The position numbers and the translations under genes are program-made. Under the pieces are notes generated by a model that saw only the letters and a program-made list of their open reading frames with translations, was not told the origin of the DNA and did not search any database. A stretch of 64,000 bases of DNA, from positions 186,001 through 250,000 of the forward strand of contig NZ_PQGG01000031.1 of the NCBI RefSeq assembly GCF_002915595.1. Reading direction: 5' to 3'. Below, one piece after another: positions 1 to 8,370 of this stretch. The stretch comes from Zhongshania marina (GTDB lineage Bacteria > Pseudomonadota > Gammaproteobacteria > Pseudomonadales > Spongiibacteraceae). The number at the start of each line of letters is the position of its first letter. Position 1 is the first letter of the stretch.

Positions 1-321
1 CATATATTCTAGGCTGGGGCCGCAGGCAGGAACTTGATCTGGCGGCAGGCCTTGCAGCCAAACCTGACGGTAGGCCACGGAGCCACCGGCAATGGTGCTG
101 ACTAACATGAGGCCGCTGGCAATATAGCGGCCGGTTTGCTGGGGATTGACGATGAGCGCGATTAAGGCGGTGAGGGCGGTGAGCACAAAGAAGGCGCGTT
201 GGGTAATACAAAGCGGGCAGGGGTGCAGGCCCTCAAAGTATTGGGTGTAAAGTGCATAGCCCAAAAGGCCGCAACAGCAGGCAACAATAAAGGCGTAAAT
301 CCATCGGGGCGTCAGTGACAT
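1..321 (-). CDS. dsbB: Disulfide bond formation protein B (DsbB), 3' end cut by window
   Basis: Inner-membrane quinone reductase that reoxidises DsbA in the periplasm. The 107 codons seen begin with an ATG at 319-321 and show a first membrane segment (WIYAFIVACCCGLLGYALY), then the periplasmic motif PCPLC, which is the first redox pair next to the quinone site. Two further hydrophobic stretches follow. The sequence runs off the window shortly after VPACGPSLEY, the first cysteine of the second redox pair. The second cysteine and last helix are outside. It lies downstream of gshA-acpH on the same strand with a gap of about 100 bp in which I see no terminator. Confidence 0.93.
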   Translation of the reverse strand, partial: MSLTPRWIYAFIVACCCGLLGYALYTQYFEGLHPCPLCITQRAFFVLTALTALIALIVNPQQTGRYIASGLMLVSTIAGGSVAYRQVWLQGLPPDQVPACGPSLEYM

Positions 322-420
322 AGTGTTTTCTCTCTTCGTAAGCGCCATACAGTAGGGGATTGTGTAAATGCTGACAAGTACGACCTTAGTCGCTGCCGTT
401 GGTGCCCATTTCCATGAACT

Positions 421-1038
421 TTAGCTTGGGCCATTCCCATTAAATTCTGTGAATAGCTGTTCTTGCAATGCCGGATACAGGGCGAGGAACTGCTGTTCGA
501 TATAGGGTAGCTGTCGAGCGAGCTCCGGCCCGCAATAACTTAATGGGCTTTCTCTTGGTATGCGTTTGGCAATTCGCGCCAGCATACCTTCGATATTGTC
601 CCAGTCGCCCATCTTACTGAGCACATCGTAGTCCGCTAAAAAACCAATTTGCCGTGCGGCTGCGCGGGGGTATTGGTCTTTATTCGGTAGAACATGCTGA
701 TAGCAATCTTGGGTGAAGTGAGTCAAGGGGCTTGGATGGAGCTCATCCCAGCGTAGACTTAAACAGTGGTCAAAGCATACGTCTAACATAATGCCGCCGT
801 AGCGACGAAAGTTTGTGGGCAGCGCATCCAAGCATTCTGTGACACGGGGATGGCTGTCGGTGAGGGCATCGATTCGCCGATGAAGGCGAATGCCGACTTC
901 CCAAGCGGCGGGATAATCACCACGCAGCGGGCCCTTAACAAAGTCGCCAAGCAGCCCACCGATGAGTAAGCCCTGCCGATCTAAGCCACTGTGGCTTGCG
1001 AGCTGCTGGGCTAAATGAAAGTGGGCTAAATAGTTCAC
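421..1038 (-). CDS. acpH: ACP phosphodiesterase (DUF479 family)
   Basis: Predicted acyl-carrier-protein phosphodiesterase, which hydrolyses the 4'-phosphopantetheine arm from holo-ACP. The 205-residue length fits the family (E. coli AcpH is about 193). Family landmarks are the MNYLAHFHLA start, LIGGLLGDFVKG near residue 30, the HRRIDALTDSHP stretch and LDVCFDHCLS. The start is a GTG whose last two bases and following A form the TGA stop of gshA (GTGA, 4-nt overlap), so it is probably translationally coupled to gshA. Some members of this group are annotated only as DUF479, so the enzymatic assignment comes from the family, not from seen catalytic residues. Confidence 0.88.
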   Translation of the reverse strand: MNYLAHFHLAQQLASHSGLDRQGLLIGGLLGDFVKGPLRGDYPAAWEVGIRLHRRIDALTDSHPRVTECLDALPTNFRRYGGIMLDVCFDHCLSLRWDELHPSPLTHFTQDCYQHVLPNKDQYPRAAARQIGFLADYDVLSKMGDWDNIEGMLARIAKRIPRESPLSYCGPELARQLPYIEQQFLALYPALQEQLFTEFNGNGPS

Positions 1039-2603
1039 AGATCCTGATATTGCAAATAAAAGCGGTGGAGATAGTCCTCGAAGCTTTCATCTTGTTGCTC
1101 CGCCTCGACACTTGCTTGGGCAGCCACGGAGGCCTCGCGCATGGCGGTGAAGCGCTGGCTTTCGTCTGAACTAAGGCCGCGTTCACGGAAGGTTTCGGCG
1201 TGTTGCAGTGATTGCTTCATTGCATAGTGATAGTAGCCGTCGCCGCCTTGCTCTAGCGCCGCCACAATTTGTGCTGACGGCGTTAGGCTAATGTCGTGAA
1301 CCTTGGCAAGTTGTGCCTGGCAGCTTTGCTGGTAAGCCTCGCCGCCATGAGCCGTATCAAGCTGGTCAGCAATACGGCCAATGTCGCCGATTAATTCTTC
1401 GGCCCAGGCGGCCAGTTCCCGAGGGCTGCCGTCTTGCGTTAACTCAAGCTTAGGTTCGCGGCCTTTGTTTACAACACTTAGTAAATTACTGCTGATTTCG
1501 GCGTTATGGTCGTCGTCGCATGGCGGGCTGTCTTTGTAGAGGCAATACAACAAGAAAGCGTCTATAAAGCGAATTTGCTCAGCGTTGATGCCCAAGGGCA
1601 GCATGGGATTTACATCAATACAGCGCACTTCGATGTATTCCACACCGCCACGGCGCAGCGCACCCAAGGGAATTTCGCCACTTTCGGTGACGCGCTTGGG
1701 GCGAATGGGGCTGTAAAATTCGTTTTCTATTTGCAGCAGGCCAGACGACAGTTGTTCGCCAGCGGGGATTTTTTCGTAATCGCCATGAGAGGTGGTGATG
1801 GCGCCTTTTAAGGTTTCTACATAGAAGTCTAAATGGTTGTAGCAAATATGCAGGTTTTTCTGGGCGTCGCTTTGGTAGCCCAGATCGCCCATACGCAGAG
1901 AGGTCGCGTGCGGGCCGTAAAGTGTGTACTTACCAAGCGGCTGAAGCTGATGCGGTTTGCCGTTTAAAAAGCAGCGGGATACCGCGGGTGCCGCGCCAAA
2001 TAAATAAATAAGCAGCCATGCGTAGCGACGGAAGTTGCGAATCAAACCAAAGTAATTATTGGTGATGTAGGTTTTTAGCGGCAGCTCGCTATTTTCGGCG
2101 GCGTGAAGCTCTTCCCACACCGATTTTGGCAGCGAGAAATTGTAATGAATACCGGCAATGGTTTGCATTTTGCGGCCGTAGCGATGGCCTAGGCCTAGGC
2201 GGTAGCGGGTTTTCATGGTGGCGGTGTTGCTGCTGCCAAAGCGGGCGACGGGAATGGCGTCGTCGGTTTCGCCCAAGCGGCAGGGCATACTCGCATTCCA
2301 AATGGTTTCATCGCCCAGTTCACTCACCGCAAAACGGTGGATGGCGTCTAGCTCATTGAGGGTGTCGTCAATTGAGTCGCTGACTGGGGTAATGAACTCC
2401 AGCAGTGCTTCAGAGAAGTCGGTGGTGATCGAGGGATGGGTCAGCGCTGAGCCAAAGGCCTCGGGGTGGCCGGTTTGTGCAAGTATGCCCTCTTGGTCTG
2501 CTCTCAGGCTTTCTTTCTCAATACCGCGTTGGATCTGCCGTAGAAGATGTTGTCGTGGAGCAGCTGCAAAAAATGCCAGTCTTTGTTCTAGCGATGTGGC
2601 CAA
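1035..2603 (-). CDS. gshA: Glutamate-cysteine ligase
   Basis: First step of glutathione synthesis, the ATP-dependent joining of glutamate and cysteine in the cytoplasm. Recognisable stretches are RGIEKESLRA near the N-terminus, LTHPSITTDFSEALLEFIT, TIAGIHYNFSLP and YIEVRCIDVNP. These match the proteobacterial GshA (type 1) family. I place the start at a TTG (2601-2603) because GAGGAAG lies 5-7 bases upstream and the resulting 522 residues match the usual ~518. The frame stays open to 2996, but that extension has no family similarity and would run into the divergent peroxidase gene. It overlaps acpH by 4 bases. Confidence 0.93.
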   Translation of the reverse strand: MATSLEQRLAFFAAAPRQHLLRQIQRGIEKESLRADQEGILAQTGHPEAFGSALTHPSITTDFSEALLEFITPVSDSIDDTLNELDAIHRFAVSELGDETIWNASMPCRLGETDDAIPVARFGSSNTATMKTRYRLGLGHRYGRKMQTIAGIHYNFSLPKSVWEELHAAENSELPLKTYITNNYFGLIRNFRRYAWLLIYLFGAAPAVSRCFLNGKPHQLQPLGKYTLYGPHATSLRMGDLGYQSDAQKNLHICYNHLDFYVETLKGAITTSHGDYEKIPAGEQLSSGLLQIENEFYSPIRPKRVTESGEIPLGALRRGGVEYIEVRCIDVNPMLPLGINAEQIRFIDAFLLYCLYKDSPPCDDDHNAEISSNLLSVVNKGREPKLELTQDGSPRELAAWAEELIGDIGRIADQLDTAHGGEAYQQSCQAQLAKVHDISLTPSAQIVAALEQGGDGYYHYAMKQSLQHAETFRERGLSSDESQRFTAMREASVAAQASVEAEQQDESFEDYLHRFYLQYQDL

Positions 2604-2739
2604 AATGGCTTCCTCAGCGGAGCTTGAAAAGGCCGCTAAGTGTAAATCCGTGCTCGGTTGTGAACAAGCATTGTAGGTGACGGGATTGTCATGTTCATAA
2701 AGTGCTGATAAAACAATGCACTGGAAAAGGAGAATGATA

Positions 2740-3636
2740 ATGTCTGAACCACAGGCTGGTATTTTTGTTGAAGGTAGTACTTCCCATTTTTTTCTTGAAT
2801 ATAAATTGATTGAGGGCGTTAGTGCTGCGCAGTTAAAGGATGTGTTGGCGAAGGCCGTCGTATTAAGTGATGCAGGTGTTAATCGGGTGTGGAGTTTTGG
2901 CTCAGATTGTTGGCGCAGCATTGCGCCTGCGGCCTGTCCGGCAGATTTAAAGCCTTTTGCAGCGATTGGCGAAGGCAAGCGCGTTGCGCCAGCCACCCAA
3001 CAGGGTATTTTTCTGTGGTTGCACGGCGATAATCATAGCGCGAATTTTGACGCGGCCATGGCGGCGACCACGGCGCTGGCTTCAGTTGCCGTATTGCAGC
3101 TTGAGAAAATAGGCTTTTTGTACAAGGACTCGCGGGACTTGTCAGGATTCATCGACGGAACCGAAAACCCCAAAGGACGTGGCCAGCAGCTTGTGGCGCT
3201 GATTCCAGAAGGTGAGGCCGGTGCAGGTGGTAGCTATGTGATGAGTCAGCAGTGGGTGCACAATCTGGCTTCTTTTCACGCCTTGAGTCAGAGCGAGCAG
3301 GAGGGGGTTATCGGTCGCACAAAGCCAGATAGTATTGAGCTAGAAGATGAGCTAATGCCCGAAAATTCCCATGTTAGCCGCAGTGATGTGAAAATAGATG
3401 GGGTTGCGCAAAAATTATATCGACGCAGTGTTCCCTATGGCGGGGTGTTAGAACATGGCTTGTATTTTCTAGCATTTAGCTGCGATATTCGTCGATTTGA
3501 CCGTATTTTACAGAGCATGTTTGGGGTTAGTGGTGATGGGATTTACGACCATTTGACGGATTTTTCAACACCTGTGAGTGGAAATTACTGGTTTGCGCCA
3601 TCTGCAGCTGAACTTTCTGCAATAGGCTCCCTCTAA
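2740..3636 (+). CDS. Dyp-type heme peroxidase
   Basis: Dye-decolorising (Dyp) type heme peroxidase of the YfeX-like subgroup, 298 residues. The signature GFIDG followed by TENP lies at residues 136-143; the Asp is the distal catalytic residue of the family. H211 (in NSHVSRSD) is the likely proximal heme ligand and R229 (YRRSVPYG) the distal arginine. There is no signal peptide, so it is cytoplasmic or encapsulated, as in some relatives, although no encapsulin gene is nearby. The start at 2740 is chosen over the in-frame ATG at 2716 because AAGGAGA sits just upstream at correct spacing. It diverges from gshA and is closed by a strong terminator. Confidence 0.92.
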   Translation: MSEPQAGIFVEGSTSHFFLEYKLIEGVSAAQLKDVLAKAVVLSDAGVNRVWSFGSDCWRSIAPAACPADLKPFAAIGEGKRVAPATQQGIFLWLHGDNHSANFDAAMAATTALASVAVLQLEKIGFLYKDSRDLSGFIDGTENPKGRGQQLVALIPEGEAGAGGSYVMSQQWVHNLASFHALSQSEQEGVIGRTKPDSIELEDELMPENSHVSRSDVKIDGVAQKLYRRSVPYGGVLEHGLYFLAFSCDIRRFDRILQSMFGVSGDGIYDHLTDFSTPVSGNYWFAPSAAELSAIGSL

Positions 3637-3667
3637 TCATTTGAAGTCTCCTACTCTAGGTATATTT

Positions 3668-3694
3668 GAGCGCTCATATGAGCGCTCTTTTTTT
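3668..3694 (+). terminator. Rho-independent terminator after Dyp peroxidase
   Basis: GAGCGCTCATATGAGCGCTC forms a perfect palindromic stem (3668-3687) followed by seven T residues. It lies 31 bases after the peroxidase stop. Confidence 0.9.
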
Positions 3695-3838
3695 GCCTGC
3701 GATTTGTAAATCCCGCCGTAATAAACGAATTAAGCCCAATAGCAATCCGCTGAGCAAAACAGGAAAGGCTTTACTCCTGCAAATTTGCTTGGCATTGTTT
3801 GTTCGCTGAAAGTAATCACCTAATACATGGGGATAATA

Positions 3839-5950
3839 ATGAATAATAAGCGACAATTTGCCCTGCGGGCTGCTGGTTTGTTTTGTGCATCTCTGCTTTT
3901 AGTGGCGTGCGATAAGACACCCACTCCGTCTAAAGCCAGCGACGTCTCAGCGGACACGGCAACTCAGGAGTGGAGCAAGCACGGCGGCGGTGATGCGGAG
4001 CAGCGCTTTTCACCTTTAAGGCAAATTACCCCTGAAAACGTCGACAAATTGGGTTTGGCTTGGGCCTTTGATCTAGGTGTAAGTCGCGGCATAGAGGCAA
4101 CACCATTGGTGGTTGATGGTGTGATTTACGTGACCGCAACATGGAATAAGGTGTTTGCGCTGGATGCCAAAACCGGCGCACTGCGCTGGCAGTTTGATCC
4201 TCAAGTTGATCGTAGCAAGGGCGCGGATCTGTGCTGCGACGCCGTGAATCGCGGAGTGGCCTATTCTGACGGCAAAATTATTACCGGCACGATTGATGGT
4301 CGTTTAGTCGCCGTCGATGCTAAAACCGGCACTAAATTATGGGATGTAATCACCGTTGATCAGAGCAAGCCCTACACAATTACCGGTGCACCGCGGATTG
4401 TGAACGGCAAGGCGATTATCGGCAATGGCGGCGCGGAATACGGCGTGCGCGGTTATGTGTCGGCCTACGACATAAATAATGGCGAGATGCTGTGGCGTTT
4501 TTACACGGTGCCCGGCAATCCTGAGAATGGCTTTGAAAATGCGGCTATGGCCAAGGCCGCTGAAACCTGGAAGGGCGAATGGTGGAAATACGGCGGGGGT
4601 GGCACCGCTTGGGATTCCATGGCCTACGACCCCGAGCTAGATTTGCTCTACGTGGGTGTCGGCAATGGTTCACCGTGGAATCAAAGTATTCGCAGCCCCG
4701 GTGGCGGCGACAATCTCTACCTTTCTTCCATTGTCGCGCTGCGGCCAGATACCGGTGAATACGTTTGGCACTATCAAACCACACCCGGTGAAACTTGGGA
4801 CTATACCGCGACCCAGCACATGATTTTGGCTGAGCTTGATATCGACGGCGAGCCCCGCAAGGTCATTATGCAGGCACCTAAAAATGGCTTCTTCTATGTT
4901 ATAGATAGAGCGACCGGTGAATTGCTGTCAGCTAAAAATTACGTGCCGGTCAATTGGGCAAGCCATATAGATTCAGAAACCGGCAGACCGGTTGAAATAC
5001 CTGAAGCGCGCTGGGGTAGTAAGGCACCGTATTTGCAGTTGCCTGGTCCAATGGGTGGGCATAACTGGCATCCCATGTCATTCAACCCAGCGTCGGGCTT
5101 GGTTTACATTCCGGTGTTGGAAACCCCGTATATATACGCGAACGACGAAGAGTTCAGTTATAAAGAAGGCCGTTGGAATACAGGATCAGATAGCGCAATG
5201 GGATCTCTACCGAGTGACCTCGCGCAATTTAAAGCGGTAAAAGCCGCGGTTAAAGGTCGCTTATTAGCGTGGGACCCAGTGAGACAAGGCCCTGTTTGGC
5301 AGGTAGAGCATAATAGTCCTTGGAATGGCGGCGTACTTTCTACAGCCGGCGGCGTGGTATTCCAAGGCAATGCTGATGCCAAGCTGGTTGCCTACCGCGC
5401 GGATAATGGCGAGCGCTTGTGGGACTTTTTCGCTCAGACCGGCATTGTTGCACCACCTATTAGCTATGAATTAGACGGCGAGCAATATATTGCCGTGGCT
5501 TCTGGTTGGGGTGGTGTTTTTGCGTTGGTCTATGGCGGTTTAATGCCCGCCGCGAGCGATCCCGGTGTGGGTCGATTGATGGTGTTTAAGTTGGGTGGCA
5601 GCGCTAAATTGTCTGAGCTATCGAAAGCAAGTATCCAAAAACCTACACCACCGCCATCGACAGCAGACGCTATAACTGTAGCCGAGGGCAAGCAACTTTA
5701 CGATAGCAACTGCGTGGTGTGTCACGGCGATCATGTTATCTCTAGCGGACTTATACCCGACCTGCGCTGGTCTCCACTACTTGCAACGGCAGAGGCGATG
5801 CAGGCGGTCGTACTAGACGGTGCATTAAGCTCCCGAGGTATGCCCGCATTTAAAGCCTTGCTGAGTAAAGAGGATGTGGGGCTTTTGCGTGCCTATATTA
5901 TTTCCGCTGCGAATGATGGTTTGGAAGCAAAGTTAGAGATAGAAAAATAA
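3839..5950 (+). CDS. PQQ-dependent alcohol dehydrogenase with C-terminal cytochrome c (quinohemoprotein, lipoprotein)
   Basis: Periplasmic oxidation of alcohols with pyrroloquinoline quinone, electrons passing to a fused cytochrome c. The 703-residue protein has a lipoprotein signal (LLLVAC, Cys24), an eight-bladed propeller with repeated W-docking stretches, the vicinal disulfide pair C132-C133 that contacts PQQ, N277 (GVGNGS) and the catalytic WDYT motif with D322. The residue two after D322 is Thr, not the extra Asp seen in lanthanide enzymes (XoxF, PedH), so calcium is the likely cofactor metal. A CVVCH heme c site is at 625-629 and RGMPAF may supply the Met ligand. ATG 3839 is preferred over ATG 3827 because GGGGAT precedes it. 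No pqq synthesis genes are in the window. Confidence 0.93.
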   Translation: MNNKRQFALRAAGLFCASLLLVACDKTPTPSKASDVSADTATQEWSKHGGGDAEQRFSPLRQITPENVDKLGLAWAFDLGVSRGIEATPLVVDGVIYVTATWNKVFALDAKTGALRWQFDPQVDRSKGADLCCDAVNRGVAYSDGKIITGTIDGRLVAVDAKTGTKLWDVITVDQSKPYTITGAPRIVNGKAIIGNGGAEYGVRGYVSAYDINNGEMLWRFYTVPGNPENGFENAAMAKAAETWKGEWWKYGGGGTAWDSMAYDPELDLLYVGVGNGSPWNQSIRSPGGGDNLYLSSIVALRPDTGEYVWHYQTTPGETWDYTATQHMILAELDIDGEPRKVIMQAPKNGFFYVIDRATGELLSAKNYVPVNWASHIDSETGRPVEIPEARWGSKAPYLQLPGPMGGHNWHPMSFNPASGLVYIPVLETPYIYANDEEFSYKEGRWNTGSDSAMGSLPSDLAQFKAVKAAVKGRLLAWDPVRQGPVWQVEHNSPWNGGVLSTAGGVVFQGNADAKLVAYRADNGERLWDFFAQTGIVAPPISYELDGEQYIAVASGWGGVFALVYGGLMPAASDPGVGRLMVFKLGGSAKLSELSKASIQKPTPPPSTADAITVAEGKQLYDSNCVVCHGDHVISSGLIPDLRWSPLLATAEAMQAVVLDGALSSRGMPAFKALLSKEDVGLLRAYIISAANDGLEAKLEIEK

Positions 5951-6105
5951 ATTATTTTTTTGAATAGCATAAATAAGATAGGTCGATTTTCGCCGGAAAA
6001 CATCAGCATTTTCAAAAGTGTTGTTGCTAAAAACTTACTATTGAACTGTGTTGCTAAGGCAGAGTCTAAGCCGAGGTACATTCTCTGATACTTTATGGAT
6101 AAATT

Positions 6106-6312
6106 ATGAAACATACACTGATCGTAAGTTTATTACTCATTATGAGTGGCTTTTTGATAGCCTGCTCCGATGACAAAGCTGCTGCGCCAGCGCCAGAGAA
6201 GGGATCGACCGCGGTAAGTATCGATACCGGTGAAGGCTCATTCTCATTTAAAAGTGACGGTGAGGGTGAAAATACCTCGGTTTCTGTTGATGCCGATGGT
6301 GACAAAAAATAA
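6106..6312 (+). CDS. Small predicted lipoprotein, unknown function
   Basis: 68 codons. It has a lipoprotein signal peptide ending in FLIAC with the lipid-carrying Cys at 20, followed by SDDK, where the Asp at +3 rather than +2 leaves sorting uncertain. The mature part is short, acidic and built of alternating Ser/Val/Asp/Gly stretches (VSIDTGEGSFSF, SVSVDADGD), which could form a small beta hairpin. I recognise no family. Its own terminator follows. It is 155 bp downstream of the PQQ dehydrogenase, and a shared role is possible but unsupported. Confidence 0.75.
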   Translation: MKHTLIVSLLLIMSGFLIACSDDKAAAPAPEKGSTAVSIDTGEGSFSFKSDGEGENTSVSVDADGDKK

Positions 6313-6325
6313 TGTGATGAATAAT

Positions 6326-6363
6326 AAGCCGCCGTGAAATACAATTTTTGCGGCGGCTTTTTT
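6326..6363 (+). terminator. Rho-independent terminator after the small lipoprotein
   Basis: AAGCCGCCG (6326-6334) pairs with CGGCGGCTT (6351-6359), loop of 16 bases, followed by a run of T. Confidence 0.85.
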
Positions 6364-6492
6364 GCACTAAAAATATATCTGTAAAAATTCTCCCCCTCTT
6401 TGTATTCCACATCCAAATAAAAATTTTATTGGTTAAGCGCACATTGTGTTGTCATACTGCCTTGAGATTGTAGGAACACTTAGGAATGCCAA

Positions 6493-6768
6493 ATGGATAA
6501 GGACTCAGAAATAAGAGATATGCTTGCCCTAGAGCGTACACGTTTGGCGAATGAGCGAACCTTTCTTGCGTATATTCGAACGGGATTGTCTATGCTAGCG
6601 GGCGGCGCGGTATTGTTTCAGTTTTTTGCTTCAATAGATTCTTATGTTGCAGCTGGCTGGGTTTTAGTGGTTTGCGCGGTGTTGGTTTTACTATTTGGTA
6701 CTTATCGCTTTATGCAAGTTCGCGCGACCTTAAACAAGCGCCGACATCTTTCTCAAGACAGAAACTAA
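6493..6768 (+). CDS. DUF202 (YidH-like) inner-membrane protein
   Basis: 91 residues. The N-terminal MLALERTRLANERTFLAYIRTGLSML is the hallmark of the DUF202/YidH family (LAxERTxLAxERTxLAxxRT). Two predicted membrane helices follow (about residues 31-50 and 57-75), then a basic tail. Biochemical function of the family is unknown. It stands between a terminator and the convergent thioesterase gene with 15 bases between the two stop codons, so it is probably monocistronic. Confidence 0.88.
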   Translation: MDKDSEIRDMLALERTRLANERTFLAYIRTGLSMLAGGAVLFQFFASIDSYVAAGWVLVVCAVLVLLFGTYRFMQVRATLNKRRHLSQDRN

Positions 6769-6783
6769 TAAGCGCATATTGTC

Positions 6784-7647
6784 TTAACGCAATACCGCTT
6801 CCTGTGTAACAGACGCGATAAGCTGGCCAGTTTGGGAAAATATTTTTCCTGTAGCGAGTCCTCTGCCGTTCCCTGCCCAATGACTTTCGGTTCGGTATAG
6901 CAACCATTGATCAACCTTGACGGGCGCATGAATCCACAGTGAATGATTTAAGGACGCGAGTAATTTTACGCCGGCATTGCGGCCGTGGGGTATCGCTATT
7001 GTGCCAGGTAGCCAGTAATCCGATAGCAAAGCCAGCAGTGAATGATGATCGCGGGGATCATTAATATCTGCGGCAGACGGTATGCGAAGCCAATAGTCTC
7101 TAAATGCCATGTCCGGCGTTTCAAAATAGGTTTCCAGATCTAGCATGCGCAATTCAAAGATATAGGGTTTCGATAGCAGGGCGAAGATATTCTCAGGTAG
7201 GCGATGCTTATTTTCCTGAGCAAATACTTGTAGATCTATCAGTGACTCTGGTGTCGGCGGATTACCCAAGTCTGCAAATTGATGATGTACGCCGTCTTCG
7301 CCTTCATGGAATGAGCACAATAATTCAAATATAACTCGCCCGCCTTGAATGGCGCTAACTCGGCGAGTCGCAAAACGGCGGCTGTCGCTCAAGCGTTCAA
7401 CACGGTAATCGATGGCGTCGTCAATAATCCCGCCACGCATGAAAAAGCCACTGATACTGTGGCAATGCCAGTCATTTACAGTGAGTGTTGCGGCAGCCAA
7501 TGACTGGCCGAGGGCTTGCCCGCCAAAGGTAACGCCGGCCATATTGTCGAGATTGTGACGAGCACGAAACAAATCGTCTTCAATGACATCAAACTGAAGC
7601 ATTTCGGTGGCGTTGGGAATATATCGATTGCTTGCAGTGATATTCAC
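6784..7647 (-). CDS. TesB-like acyl-CoA thioesterase with altered active site
   Basis: Double-hotdog acyl-CoA thioesterase II family, 287 residues, both hotdog halves present. The N-terminal half has FRARHNLDNMAGVTFGGQALGQSLAAA and HSISGFFMRGG; the C-terminal half ends in VTQEAVLR. E. coli TesB uses Asp204, Thr228 and Gln278. Here the Asp position reads SLNHSLWIH (Asn in place of Asp, codon AAT checked) and the Thr position reads TESHWAG (His in place of Thr), while the Gln is kept. Activity may therefore be lost, changed or directed to another substrate. The start is GTG at 7645-7647 because the family N-terminus needs that length; no strong ribosome site is visible. Confidence 0.85.
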   Translation of the reverse strand: MNITASNRYIPNATEMLQFDVIEDDLFRARHNLDNMAGVTFGGQALGQSLAAATLTVNDWHCHSISGFFMRGGIIDDAIDYRVERLSDSRRFATRRVSAIQGGRVIFELLCSFHEGEDGVHHQFADLGNPPTPESLIDLQVFAQENKHRLPENIFALLSKPYIFELRMLDLETYFETPDMAFRDYWLRIPSAADINDPRDHHSLLALLSDYWLPGTIAIPHGRNAGVKLLASLNHSLWIHAPVKVDQWLLYRTESHWAGNGRGLATGKIFSQTGQLIASVTQEAVLR

Positions 7648-7819
7648 GCTAATTTTGCTCGCTATAATAGGTTTCGGGCGTAGAGCATAGGTAACATCAG
7701 TAGTCAGATCAACAGACGGTATTCATTTACAGAATGCATTTGAGTAATTTGGAAAATGCGATTATGTGCTACCTTATGGGTGGCATAACCAAATAAACAA
7801 ACAGAGCGAGAAAAGTACT

Positions 7820-7978
7820 ATGGATATTATTCGTATCATCTTCGCGATCTTACTACCGCCATTGGGTGTGTTTTTACAAGTAGGCCTAGGTAAGCATTTT
7901 TGGCTAAATATTATTTTGACCCTTTGCGGCTACTTGCCCGGCATTATTCATGCGGTCTATATCATCGCTAAAAAATGA
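7820..7978 (+). CDS. Pmp3/YqaE family small membrane protein
   Basis: 52 residues: two hydrophobic helices joined by a short loop, with the family pattern IFAILLPPLGVFLQVGLGKHFWLNIILTL and CGYLPGIIHAVYII. These proteins are linked to membrane potential and salt or cold stress in yeast and plants; the bacterial role is poorly known. The ATG at 7820 is chosen because GAGAAAA precedes it and the protein then has the exact family length; an in-frame ATG lies 54 bases upstream. Its TGA stop overlaps the ATG of the next gene (ATGA), indicating translational coupling. Confidence 0.9.
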   Translation: MDIIRIIFAILLPPLGVFLQVGLGKHFWLNIILTLCGYLPGIIHAVYIIAKK

Positions 7979-8319
7979 TATCGCAAGATGCAGATCAGCG
8001 GCTGAAACGCAGCCGCAAAATTGCTAATTTACTGGATGGCGCTTGGGGTATACCACATACCCCATGGCGCTTCGGGGTAGACGCTCTACTTGGCCTATTG
8101 CCAGTCGCCGGAGATTTAGTGAGCGCGCTGTTGGGTTTAAGTATCGTTTGGCAGGCTCATAAGCTTGGTGCACCGCGAACATTAAAATTGAGAATGCTAG
8201 CCAATATCGGCCTCGACTTCTTGCTAGGCAGCATCCCCATTATCGGCGACATCGCTGATGTTGCGTATCGGAAAAATATACGTAACACCGACCTGCTGGA
8301 GGCCTGGCTTAAAAAGTAA
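7975..8319 (+). CDS. DUF4112 membrane protein
   Basis: 114 residues. It matches DUF4112 by WRFGVDALLGLLPVAGDLVSALLGL and LDFLLGSIPIIGDIADVAYRKNIRN, two related hydrophobic stretches each with a Pro-Gly-Asp turn (GLLPVAGD, GSIPIIGD), giving an internal pseudo-repeat. The function is unknown. It overlaps the Pmp3-like gene by 4 bases (ATGA), so the two are probably made together, which makes a joint membrane role reasonable. Confidence 0.88.
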   Translation: MISQDADQRLKRSRKIANLLDGAWGIPHTPWRFGVDALLGLLPVAGDLVSALLGLSIVWQAHKLGAPRTLKLRMLANIGLDFLLGSIPIIGDIADVAYRKNIRNTDLLEAWLKK

Positions 8320-8370
8320 ATTTCTAGTTTTTATAAAACACCAAGATTTAAAACTCCTAGGAGCGCGACC

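Noticed and set aside
2126-2676. Plus-strand frames antisense to gshA
   Set aside because: Shadow frames in GC-biased coding DNA.
2604-2996. N-terminal extension of GshA by 131 codons
   Set aside because: The frame is open but it overlaps the divergent peroxidase gene, lacks family similarity, and a TTG with a good ribosome site gives the normal length.
7648-7819. TATAAT at 7663 as promoter of the Pmp3-like gene
   Set aside because: No -35 element at 16-18 bases; left unassigned.
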